A stretch of 64,000 nucleotides of DNA from Chitinophagaceae bacterium (lineage in GTDB: Bacteria > Bacteroidota > Bacteroidia > Chitinophagales > Chitinophagaceae): the NCBI GenBank assembly GCA_947446645.1, contig CANFHA010000003.1, positions 1 through 64,000 of the forward strand, read 5' to 3'. Position numbers and translations under genes: made by a program. Position 1 is the stretch's first letter. Every line of letters starts with the position of its first letter. Positions 49,296-58,407 of the stretch are shown piece after piece. The notes beneath the pieces were generated by a model. The model was given only the letters and a program-made list of their open reading frames with translations. It was not told the origin of the DNA and did not search any database.

Positions 49296-50642
49296 ATGAA
49301 AAAAATTACACTTTTAATGCTGACATTACTGCTAAGCTGCAGTACATTATTTTTTACTTCCTGCTCAGAAAGGAAAGATGGCCTGCCGCAGCTGCTGGAG
49401 CGCAAAAAGGTAATGGGCCCCGAAGATGAAAAGGCAACTATAACGACCAGCTACAACAAAGCCGTAGAAGCACTGAAGCAAAACCCGGACGATCTGAAAC
49501 AGTATGTAACGCTGGCATCCGTGTTTATTTCTGAAGGCCGCATCACCGGCAACAACAGCTACTACAGCAATTCAGCTGTAAAAATGCTGAACAAAGTAAC
49601 AGAAAGCAATACCGCAAATAAGGATCTGGTATTCCAGGCGCTGAGTCTTAAGTCAGCTGTGCTGCTCAACATGCACCAGTTTAAAGATGCCCTCGACGTG
49701 GCTAAGCAGGGTGTGGCGCTCAATGACTACAATGCAGGCATTTTTGGCGCGCTGGTAGATGCTAACGTGGAGCTTGGCAACTACGATGCCGCAGTTAAAG
49801 ATTGTGACCGCATGATGACCATCCGTCCCGATCTGCGCTCTTACTCACGCGCCTCTTACCTGCGCCAGATATATGGCCAGAACCAGGGTGCAATGGAAGC
49901 TATGCACATGGCTGTGGATGCAGGCATGCCCGGAGCTGAGAGCACAGAATGGGCAAGGACAAAGCTCGGTGATCTTTACCTTAACACCGGTAATCTCGAT
50001 AGCGCATCTATCCTGTATCGGTCATCGCTTGTTTACCGTCCCAATTACCCGTATGCGCTTATGGGTATGGCGCTGGTAGAAAAGTCAAGAAAAAATTACG
50101 ACCAGGCAATCACCTATACACGCAGCGCCATAGCGGTGCTGAGTGAAGCTGCATTTGTTTCCACGCTTGCAGACTTATACGAGCTGAAGGGCGACGCAGC
50201 AAAAGCTAAAGACGCACGCAATGATGTGGTAGCCCTGCTGGAAGAAAGCCAGAAGGACGAGCCGGCAGACGCACTGGTAAAGCACAACGTGAGCCGCGAA
50301 ATGGCTACGGCTTACCTCAATGCCGGTAACCTGGACAAGGCGCTGCAATATGCAAAAACCGACCTGGCTATGCGCCCCGAAAATATTGATGCCAATGAGC
50401 TCATAGCCTGGGTATACTACCTGAAAGGCGACTATGCAAATGCGAAGACCCATGCGGACAAGATGATGGCTACCAAAACGCAAAATGCGGGCTCGCTGTA
50501 CAAGGCCGGTGTTATCTACTCAAGTGCGGGTGAACTGGCGCAGGGAAATGACCTCCTTAAAAACGCTATGGCAATCAATCCATTCATGGACCAGCGCCTC
50601 ATAAGTCAATCTAAATCTCCGGTTGTTGTAAATAAGGGATAA
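49296..50642 (+). CDS. TPR repeat lipoprotein
   Basis: Lipobox FTSCSE; TPR motifs; ORF extends upstream to 49194 but the signal-peptide ATG is at 49296. Confidence 0.85.
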   Translation: MKKITLLMLTLLLSCSTLFFTSCSERKDGLPQLLERKKVMGPEDEKATITTSYNKAVEALKQNPDDLKQYVTLASVFISEGRITGNNSYYSNSAVKMLNKVTESNTANKDLVFQALSLKSAVLLNMHQFKDALDVAKQGVALNDYNAGIFGALVDANVELGNYDAAVKDCDRMMTIRPDLRSYSRASYLRQIYGQNQGAMEAMHMAVDAGMPGAESTEWARTKLGDLYLNTGNLDSASILYRSSLVYRPNYPYALMGMALVEKSRKNYDQAITYTRSAIAVLSEAAFVSTLADLYELKGDAAKAKDARNDVVALLEESQKDEPADALVKHNVSREMATAYLNAGNLDKALQYAKTDLAMRPENIDANELIAWVYYLKGDYANAKTHADKMMATKTQNAGSLYKAGVIYSSAGELAQGNDLLKNAMAINPFMDQRLISQSKSPVVVNKG

Positions 50643-51298
50643 TGAAAAAGTATTGGATACTTCTTCTTTTGGTGCTGGGCAGTGCGCTTCCCTTATCAGC
50701 CCATGTTATCAACTATGAGCTGGATAAGATGAGCGGTAACACGGTGTTCTGGAAGTATATGCTTATCGGGTTTGAGCACATAATACCGCTTGGCTTCGAT
50801 CATATACTTTTCATCACCTGCGTCTTCTTTCTTAATTCCGATCTTAAGAAGGTTATCATCCAGGCATCTATGTTCACGCTGGCACACAGCATCACCCTGG
50901 GCCTTGCTATGTATGGCATCATCAATCCGCCATCCAATATCATAGAGCCACTTATAGCCTTATCCATCGTTTTTCTGGCTATAGAAAATATGGTGTCTGC
51001 CAGTGTAAGACCATGGCGGCTGGTGATGGTGTTTCTGTTTGGTATGGTGCATGGCATGGGCTTTGCAGGTGCACTATCGCAAATGGGCATGCCGCAATAT
51101 GCATTTGCCACCGCACTTATTAGCTTCAACATAGGTGTGGAGATAGGCCAGCTGTCTATTATCCTGCTGTTATACTTCTTGGTGTCGTCACAGTTTTCAA
51201 AATTCATCTGGTACAGGAAAAGGGTAGTGATACCCGTAAGCGTTGTCATATCGCTGGTAGCTTCCTACTGGACCATTGAGCGCATATTTTTTGTTTAA
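50642..51298 (+). CDS. HupE/UreJ-like membrane protein
   Basis: GFEHIIPLGFDHILFITCVFF...TLAHSITLGLAMYG...MVHGMGFAGALSQ; start overlaps the preceding stop by 1 nt (TAATG). Confidence 0.88.
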   Translation: MKKYWILLLLVLGSALPLSAHVINYELDKMSGNTVFWKYMLIGFEHIIPLGFDHILFITCVFFLNSDLKKVIIQASMFTLAHSITLGLAMYGIINPPSNIIEPLIALSIVFLAIENMVSASVRPWRLVMVFLFGMVHGMGFAGALSQMGMPQYAFATALISFNIGVEIGQLSIILLLYFLVSSQFSKFIWYRKRVVIPVSVVISLVASYWTIERIFFV

Positions 51299-51477
51299 AA
51301 GTTCCGACGGTTTTATTGCGAATCAAAGCTTCGAACGTGTGGGCCTATATGATTGCATTGAAAAGATATTAATTAAATCCAGTGATCAATACATCTCACT
51401 TATCATCTTCAGGGCACGTTGGTAACTCCATCCAAATTGGAGCAGACACCGGTGTGCCAGTTTTGAAAGATGTATTG

Positions 51478-51855
51478 ATGAAGAAGCTTACGTGGATAGT
51501 TTTCTTTGCCTATGCTTTGCTTATGTTTAAGCCTGTATTGCCTGTTGTATTGGATGCTTTTGCACACACCTTCTGGGAGCAGCAGCATATGCTGGTGGTG
51601 CATGAGGTCAACGGTAAATTTCATGTCCATAATGAATTGGTAAATGCGGTACAACAGTCTGAGAAAGATAAGAAGTCTGTGTCAGGTAAGTTCCAGGTCG
51701 AGGAGTGTATTGCGGTAGCACTGCTTGTTGTATGTATCGCATTAATGCCTCGGTATAGTATAAACCGGTATGCAGTCCTAAATTACTTTTTTCCATTTTG
51801 TTCCTGTGATCTGGAGGCGCCGCCCCCTAGGTTTTTTTACAATCATATATCGTGA
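51478..51855 (+). CDS. Small membrane protein with His residues and PPP-containing C-terminus
   Basis: MKKLTWIVFFAYALLMFKPVLPVVLDAFAHTFWEQQHMLVVHEVNGKFHVHNEL; between the HupE-like gene and a TonB receptor. Confidence 0.65.
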   Translation: MKKLTWIVFFAYALLMFKPVLPVVLDAFAHTFWEQQHMLVVHEVNGKFHVHNELVNAVQQSEKDKKSVSGKFQVEECIAVALLVVCIALMPRYSINRYAVLNYFFPFCSCDLEAPPPRFFYNHIS

Positions 51856-51941
51856 ATTACGCATTGGCTAGGTGGTATGTAATACCGTCAGGCTGTTTAT
51901 TGCAAGTATTTAACTGATTTATCTGATTAAAAAAACCAATT

Positions 51942-54251
51942 ATGAAAACAAAAATCATACAAAAAATAATCGTTTTGCTATTAATTATGACATCCGCTAT
52001 AGCAGTACATGCCCACACAGGCAGCATACGCGGCATCGTGTATGATGGCAATAGTCACAAGCCGCTGGAAGGCGTAAGCATATACATAAAGGCAATAGAC
52101 CAAAGCGCGGTAACTGACGTGTTCGGGAAATTTTTTCTGAAGAATATAGAACCGGGGCGTTACACGCTGGCTATAAGCCATTTAGGGTACACAAACACAG
52201 ACGAAGTAATAAAAGTAGAAGACGGTATCACTACGGATATCAATTTCAATCTTACTGCCTCGCCGGTGGAGATGAAAGCAGTATCTGTTAATGCAAAGAA
52301 GAATCTTAACCTCAGTTCTGTTAGCGGACTGGATCTTCAGCTGCGCCCGGTAAATAACTCACAAGATCTGCTGCGCCTCGTTCCCGGCCTGTTCACCGCA
52401 CAGCACCAGGGTGGGGGAAAGGCAGAACAAATATTTCTCCGCGGCTTCGATTGTGACCATGGTACCGATGTGAACGTAAGCGTTGACAACATGCCAGTGA
52501 ACATGGTTTCTCATGGTCACGGCCAGGGCTTTGCAGATTCGCACTTTATCATACCGGAATCCGTGCAGGAAGTGGACTACGGCAAAGGTCCTTACCAAAT
52601 GGATAAAGGAGACTTCTGCACCGCCGGCTATGTAGCATTCAAAACAAAGTCCTCGCTGGATAACAGTTTCGTAAAAGTAGATGGAGGGATGTATGATTAT
52701 TTCCGTACTGCCGCAGGTATAAGCTTGCTCAACAGCAAGCAGGACAGCAACGCACACCAGGATGCATACATAATGGGCGAGTATGGCTACAACCGTGGTT
52801 ATTTCGACCTCTCGCAAAACTTCAACAAGTTCAACCTCATCGGCAAGTACACTAATTACATTTCTACCGATAAGATATTTACCCTGACTCTTTCGGGTTT
52901 CAATTCTTTTTGGGATGCATCAGGCCAGATTCCTACCCGCGCAATATCAGAAGGTATTGTAGGACGCTATGGCGGACTGGATCCGGAAAGCGGCAATACA
53001 AGCAGGTACAATCTTAATCTCCAGTACTTCCAGTCTATAAACAGCAACAGCTATTACAAAAGCAACCTGTTTCTTACCTACTACACCTTTAAGCTCTATT
53101 CAGATTTTACCTATTACCTCATGGATTCTGTAAACGGCGACCAGATACGGCAGGCTGAAAAGCGCATCGTGGCCGGATATAATAATGAGTATGCCACCAG
53201 CTACACCTTTGCGAAACTGAAGATGAAAACACAGTTTGGGCTGGGTCTCCGCTACGATGACATTATGAATGACGAGCTCAGCCACACCATAGCCCGGTCC
53301 GTAACCCTCAACACCATAGCCCTTGGCGATGTACATGAGACAAATATCTACGGCTATATAAACCAGTCGGTCTATCTCCTTCCGCAATTGGTGCTGAACT
53401 TCGGTACCCGTTACGATCATTTCATACAGCAGTACGATAATAAGCTGGTGGCCGAGAATACCAACAGTACATTTAACAACGGCATGTTTAGCCCCAAGGC
53501 AGGCCTGTATTACAACTTCGGCAACAACGCCCGTATCTACTATAGCTACGGCACCGGGTTCCATACCAACGACACACGCACACTGGCGCTGGGTCAGCAA
53601 TTCGGAAGCCCTGTAATTGTCAACAACACGATACCCAAAGCATTTTCGCACGACCTGGGTGTAGTGGTTAAGCCCACCAGCAAGTTGCTGCTTTCTGCCG
53701 CCGCATGGCTCATCAACCTGCAGCAGGAGTTTAGCTATATAGGAGACGAGTCTGCCATTGACACCTCAGGTAAGACCCGCCGCTATGGCATAGACTTATC
53801 CGCCCGCTACGAAGTGCTCAAATGGCTTTACCTCGATATAGATGTCAACTATGCGCATGGCCGCTATGCAGACCAGCCTGCAGGAAACAACTACATACCT
53901 CTTGCTCCGGCATTTACATCTATAGGCGGTGCCACAGTTAAGGTTACACGCAACCTCCTTGCCAGCCTGCGTTACCGCCACATGAGCGACCGGCCGGCGA
54001 ACAATGACAACACTCGCACTGCACTCGGCTATACTGTCTATGATGCCGTGCTTAACTATCGCCTGCCGCATTACGAATTTGGTATGCAGGTGCAAAACCT
54101 GTTTAATGTAAAATGGAGCGAAGCACAATTTGATACCGAAACAAGACTGCGATATGCCAATGGCACGCTCGAGCCGCACTCATCTACCGATGTTTGCTTT
54201 ACGCCCGGCATCCCGTTCTTTTTAAAGCTGAGCGCTACGTATAAATTTTGA
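51942..54251 (+). CDS. TonB-dependent receptor with CarboxypepD_reg-like N-terminus and His-rich plug
   Basis: GSIRGIVYDGNSHKPLEGVSIYIK; plug FLRGFDCDHGTDVNVSVDNMPVNMVSHGHGQGFADSHFIIPE; barrel ending in KLSATYKF. Confidence 0.95.
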   Translation: MKTKIIQKIIVLLLIMTSAIAVHAHTGSIRGIVYDGNSHKPLEGVSIYIKAIDQSAVTDVFGKFFLKNIEPGRYTLAISHLGYTNTDEVIKVEDGITTDINFNLTASPVEMKAVSVNAKKNLNLSSVSGLDLQLRPVNNSQDLLRLVPGLFTAQHQGGGKAEQIFLRGFDCDHGTDVNVSVDNMPVNMVSHGHGQGFADSHFIIPESVQEVDYGKGPYQMDKGDFCTAGYVAFKTKSSLDNSFVKVDGGMYDYFRTAAGISLLNSKQDSNAHQDAYIMGEYGYNRGYFDLSQNFNKFNLIGKYTNYISTDKIFTLTLSGFNSFWDASGQIPTRAISEGIVGRYGGLDPESGNTSRYNLNLQYFQSINSNSYYKSNLFLTYYTFKLYSDFTYYLMDSVNGDQIRQAEKRIVAGYNNEYATSYTFAKLKMKTQFGLGLRYDDIMNDELSHTIARSVTLNTIALGDVHETNIYGYINQSVYLLPQLVLNFGTRYDHFIQQYDNKLVAENTNSTFNNGMFSPKAGLYYNFGNNARIYYSYGTGFHTNDTRTLALGQQFGSPVIVNNTIPKAFSHDLGVVVKPTSKLLLSAAAWLINLQQEFSYIGDESAIDTSGKTRRYGIDLSARYEVLKWLYLDIDVNYAHGRYADQPAGNNYIPLAPAFTSIGGATVKVTRNLLASLRYRHMSDRPANNDNTRTALGYTVYDAVLNYRLPHYEFGMQVQNLFNVKWSEAQFDTETRLRYANGTLEPHSSTDVCFTPGIPFFLKLSATYKF

Positions 54252-54576
54252 GAGTCTGGTTTGAAATAAAACCCTTCTGCGTTGTCTAATGCGGGAGGGT
54301 ATTTATTTCCACTTTTTAACCGGCAAAATGTATATAAATCTGACTGGCAGCCACACCTTTAGTTTTTCCAATGGTATTTGGGGGGAAGTGAAAATCCAAA
54401 ACAGCCGCTGCATCGTATGTTGCTGTTCAATGTAACAGCCGGTCACTTTTTGTTTAGAATGTCCGGCGGGGAAAGTACCCCACTTGCATTTTCCAATGCG
54501 GGAGGGGCTTCCTTTTTATACCTATCCTTCAATAAATTACCCGGAATTTTTAAGGAGTATCTCGTTCTACCGAATT

Positions 54577-54608
54577 GAGCTATTAAGCCATTAGGTCATT
54601 GAGCCATT
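54577..54608 (-). repeat. 8-bp repeat (GAGCTATT AAGCCATT AGGTCATT GAGCCATT)
   Basis: Perfect period 8; overlaps the 3' end of the NUDIX gene. Confidence 0.85.
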
Positions 54609-55045
54609 TTCAGTTCATCCTTCAGCACCTGCAGTGCAAAATCCAGCACCTCTTTATGGTCAAATGCCATGGCAGAAATATCCTTAATATTCACCCAGCT
54701 GGCATGCGCAGCATCATCTGCGCCCTTTACGGTGTGGTCTGCGGCGTCTACAAAAGCATAGAATACCACAGATACCGTCCGCCCTCTAGGGTCGCGGCCC
54801 GGCCTGCCAAAGGTGTGTAGTTGCCGCATAGCCTGCAGCCGCATACCGGTTTCTTCCTCCAGCTCGCGCAGGGCACCGGCCTCCAGATCTTCGTCATCTT
54901 CCACAAAACCACCGGGCAAAGCCCACATGCCCTTGTACGGCTCATTGCCCCGCTCTATAAGCAGCACCTGCCATGCCCCGTTGCTCTTGCTCAGCACAAG
55001 CGCATCAGTAGTGAGTTTTATGTTCTGAGGATACAAAAAAGTCAA
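54596..55045 (-). CDS. NUDIX hydrolase
   Basis: GMWALPGGFVEDDEDLEAGALRELEEETG (Nudix box); TTG start within or next to a 7-mer repeat. Confidence 0.94.
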   Translation of the reverse strand: MTFLYPQNIKLTTDALVLSKSNGAWQVLLIERGNEPYKGMWALPGGFVEDDEDLEAGALRELEEETGMRLQAMRQLHTFGRPGRDPRGRTVSVVFYAFVDAADHTVKGADDAAHASWVNIKDISAMAFDHKEVLDFALQVLKDELKMAQ

Positions 55046-55070
55046 AAGTTAAAAGTCAAAATCCAAAAAT
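55035..55070 (-). repeat. 7-bp repeat upstream of and overlapping the NUDIX start
   Basis: Minus strand TTTTGGA TTTTGAC TTTTAAC TTTTGAC TTTTTTG. Confidence 0.8.
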
Positions 55071-55138
55071 GAGCCAATTCTTTTCAGGACGCCACACATC
55101 GCTACCATCATGAGAATCCCCCAATCCTAAAATCCTGA

Positions 55139-56521
55139 TCAATGTTTAAACAACCTGAAGATATCCATGCCGTTCGCATACACCATCAGTGTCAGCAGCA
55201 GCACCAGGCCCACAGTGGTAGCCCGCTCCATTACCTTTTCGCTCACCTGCTTGCCGGTTATCATTTCCCAAAGCAGGAAGATCACATAGCCGCCATCCAG
55301 GCCCGGTATGGGCAGCAGGTTCATAAACGCAAGTATGATGGATATAAACGCGGTCAGCATCAGGAACTGGCGCATATCAAATTCTGATGGGAAGATCTTG
55401 CCAAAGCTGATAAGCCCGCCCACGCTCTCATGTGCCTTTATTTCCTTTGAGCCAAACATAAGCTTGAACTGCGCCAGGTAGTTGCCAAACTGTTCAAAGG
55501 TGAAGCTGAATCCCTTTCCTATAGCGCCTATAGGCCCGTAGTGTATCGTGTCAGACTTCAGGTATTTCTTATAGTCCGGCAGTATGCCAAACGCCGAGTC
55601 CTTAGGTATCGTTACCGCTACAGAGTCCAGCACATGGTTCCTCATAAAGCTTATGATTACCGGCTTGCCATAGTTGGCCACCTTCTGCTCTTCAAATTCA
55701 TTGCGGAACCCTGCCGGTTTTCCGTTTATGGCTACTATGCTGTCGCCCACATGTATGTTGGCCCGTGCAGCTATGCTCTTGTTATCTACAGAGTCAGCTA
55801 CCATAGGTATAGCCGGGGCTATAAAGCCACCCTTCTGCATCTTTATCATCTTGCCCACAGTGCCGCGGGGTATGTTCACTACTACATCTTTGCCATCGCG
55901 CACCAGCTCTATAGTGCCTGTCTGGTCCTTGCTGTAGATCATAGCCATAGGTATGCGCTCAAAGCGCTCCACCGGCTTGCCGTCTACCGACTTTATCATA
56001 TCCCCGTCGCGCAGGCCTATGCTGCGGCCCAGGCTGTCCACAGCTATGCCATACTTAGCATTGGCAGTGCGCAGGTACTCCTCACCGTATATGCTAAAGA
56101 CAGCTATATAGATAAGTATAGCCACGATCACATTCACTATTATACCACCCAGCATTATAAACAGGCGCTGGTAAGGCTTTTTGCTGCGGTATTCCCAGGG
56201 CTGCGGTGGCTGGGCCATCTGCTCCTTGTCCATGCTCTCATCCACCATGCCCGCTATCTTCACATAGCCACCCAGCGGAAACCAGCCTATACCATATTCC
56301 GTATCACCCTTCTTCTTTTTAAAGAGTGCAAAATTCAATACCCCCGAAAAAGGGAACAAGAAGTCAAAGAACAGGTAAAACTTCTCCACCCGCGTCTTAA
56401 AAAGCCGCGCAAAGAAAAAATGCCCGAATTCATGTAATGCTATAAGAAGTGATAGTGAAGCGAACAACTGCACCACCTTCACTCCGGTGCCAGACATTAA
56501 TAAGAGGGTATTTAAATGCAT
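55139..56521 (-). CDS. rseP: RIP metalloprotease RseP (site-2 protease, M50)
   Basis: ALHEFGHFFFARLF (HExxH), PDZ region, NLLPIPGLDGG. Confidence 0.95.
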   Translation of the reverse strand: MHLNTLLLMSGTGVKVVQLFASLSLLIALHEFGHFFFARLFKTRVEKFYLFFDFLFPFSGVLNFALFKKKKGDTEYGIGWFPLGGYVKIAGMVDESMDKEQMAQPPQPWEYRSKKPYQRLFIMLGGIIVNVIVAILIYIAVFSIYGEEYLRTANAKYGIAVDSLGRSIGLRDGDMIKSVDGKPVERFERIPMAMIYSKDQTGTIELVRDGKDVVVNIPRGTVGKMIKMQKGGFIAPAIPMVADSVDNKSIAARANIHVGDSIVAINGKPAGFRNEFEEQKVANYGKPVIISFMRNHVLDSVAVTIPKDSAFGILPDYKKYLKSDTIHYGPIGAIGKGFSFTFEQFGNYLAQFKLMFGSKEIKAHESVGGLISFGKIFPSEFDMRQFLMLTAFISIILAFMNLLPIPGLDGGYVIFLLWEMITGKQVSEKVMERATTVGLVLLLTLMVYANGMDIFRLFKH

Positions 56522-56525
56522 TTGT

Positions 56526-56639
56526 GTAATTAGTATTTAGTAATTAGTACTTCGTACGGGATTGAATGATGTTGTATTCTTGATAATACGCTCGTATTTG
56601 TTGGCTCACGACCATCTACTACATACTATTTACTATCTA
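56526..56639. repeat. Two period-7 arrays between rseP and dxr
   Basis: GTAATTA GTATTTA GTAATTA GTACTTC GTACGGG at 56526-56560; CCATCTA CTACATA CTATTTA CTATCTA at 56612-56639. Confidence 0.75.
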
Positions 56640-56644
56640 CCCGT

Positions 56645-57814
56645 TTAATAAATCGACAGCTGGCTCTTCTTCAGAAACTCCGCTGCATACACCCTTGCGT
56701 CTGCATCGGTCTGCTCATAGTCTTCTATGGTTGGGTGCTCTATAAAGGGCACCATCTCCATTGTTTTCTCTATCATCTCGCTCATCTCCAGGAAGCCTAC
56801 CTTGTTCTGCAGAAAAGCGTGCACCACCATTTCATTTGCCGCATTCAGCACACATGGCGCATTGCCGCCCCGGTACAGGGCCTCTTTTGCCAGTGCAAGA
56901 TTACGGAAAGTTTTATAATCGGCAGATTCAAACGTCAGGCTCGGGAAATCCTTAAAATCCAGCCGCTTCATGCTGCTGCTCACCCTTTCCGGGAAAGCCA
57001 GTGCATACTGTATCGGCAACCGCATATCCGGCAGGCCCATCTGGGCTTTTATGCTGCCGTCTATAAACTGTACCATGCTGTGTATTATGCTCTGCGAGTG
57101 TATCAGCACCTCTATCTGCTCATTAGCCAGGCCAAAGAGCCACTTGGCCTCTATCATCTCCAGCCCCTTGTTCATCAGGCTGGCGCTGTCTATTGTTATT
57201 TTGGCACCCATGCTCCAGTTGGGGTGCTGCAGCGCATGGCTCGCCTTCACATTCACCAGGTAGTTAGGCTTCCGGCCCAGGAAGGGACCGCCGCTCGCTG
57301 TCAGTATCATCTTCTCCACCTTGTTCATATCCTCGCCCACCAGGCACTGGAAAATGGCACTGTGTTCACTGTCTACCGGTATTATCGCTGCTTTTTTCTC
57401 GGCTGCGCGCTGCATTACCAGCTCGCCCGCCACCACCAGGGTTTCTTTATTGGCCAGCGCTATGCGCTTACCACCATCTATGGCTGCCAGTATGCTGTGC
57501 AGCCCGGCAAAGCCCACTATGGCGCCCAGCACAGTATCTACCGTATCCCACTGCACCACGTCCTGCAGCGCTTTTTGCCCTGCAAACACCTTTATGGGCA
57601 GCATCATCAGCGCGTCCTTTACCTCTTTATATTTGGCTTCGTCCGTTACTACTACTGCATTGGGTTTAAATTTCTTTGCCTGCTCTATCAGCAGTGCCGA
57701 ATTATGGTGTGCGCTCAACACCTCTACCTGGAACAATTCCGGATGCGCCCCGGCCACATCCAGCGCCTGCGTACCCACAGACCCTGTTGACCCCAATATC
57801 GCTATACGCTTCAT
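56645..57814 (-). CDS. dxr: 1-deoxy-D-xylulose-5-phosphate reductoisomerase
   Basis: MKRIAILGSTGSVGTQALDV; ALANKETLVVAGELV; PVDSEHSAIFQCL; ASGGPFLG. Confidence 0.97.
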   Translation of the reverse strand: MKRIAILGSTGSVGTQALDVAGAHPELFQVEVLSAHHNSALLIEQAKKFKPNAVVVTDEAKYKEVKDALMMLPIKVFAGQKALQDVVQWDTVDTVLGAIVGFAGLHSILAAIDGGKRIALANKETLVVAGELVMQRAAEKKAAIIPVDSEHSAIFQCLVGEDMNKVEKMILTASGGPFLGRKPNYLVNVKASHALQHPNWSMGAKITIDSASLMNKGLEMIEAKWLFGLANEQIEVLIHSQSIIHSMVQFIDGSIKAQMGLPDMRLPIQYALAFPERVSSSMKRLDFKDFPSLTFESADYKTFRNLALAKEALYRGGNAPCVLNAANEMVVHAFLQNKVGFLEMSEMIEKTMEMVPFIEHPTIEDYEQTDADARVYAAEFLKKSQLSIY

Positions 57815-57924
57815 ACTTATTTTATTATTATTCTGCAATGCCCAAAGATATTGAAAATCTAGCCTCCCCTCCCGAAACTTTTCCCCAAAACCCAGAGATG
57901 AAAAGTTAAAAAGCGTGGTGTAGA

Positions 57925-58095
57925 GTCTCTTCCTGGGCCTAGCCGAAGGATAAGTGTGCGTGAGAATTGTCATCCTGGGCCTAGTTGAAGGATGTGCATG
58001 CGTATTCTCATCCTGCCAGTCCCTATTATTTCGGGAAGACCTGCCGAAGGATGAGCGGGAAGGCGGGTGTCATCCTGAGCGTAGTCGAAGGGTGT
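57925..58095. repeat. Cluster of four REP-like elements (GTCATCCTGAGCGTAGTCGAAGGATG family)
   Basis: CTTCCTGGGCCTAGCCGAAGGAT, GTCATCCTGGGCCTAGTTGAAGGATG, TCATCCTGCC...CTGCCGAAGGATGA, GTCATCCTGAGCGTAGTCGAAGGGTG. Confidence 0.88.
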
Positions 58096-58407
58096 GTGCG
58101 TAGGTGTTGAAGTCATGTACTTAGCCTCATTACTACTATTAAGCATCGTTGCGTCGCACACTTCTACTTCAGTTTCGCTATTGAGCAGATTAATGAATTA
58201 GAGAAGCTTAGTGTTATTCTTGCAATCGCCGAAGAATCCATATCGAAGGAGTATACGTCGACGAATGAAGCAACATAAAAGCAAATTGTTAATGCCCTAA
58301 TTGTTTTGCAAAATAACACCATAATACGGGAAAAATACCCTTTTATAGAGTGAAAGTACTGTCTACCTTTATTCCGTAAAATCAACTAGAAATAAATCAT
58401 AAAATAG

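Noticed and set aside
54378-54578. 66-aa plus-strand ORF between the TonB receptor and NUDIX genes
   Set aside because: No family features; runs into a low-information intergenic region ending near the octamer repeat.
55541-57790. Long plus-strand ORFs (298 and 351 aa)
   Set aside because: Antisense to rseP and dxr, whose motifs are unambiguous; translations are Tyr/His/Gln-rich without domains.
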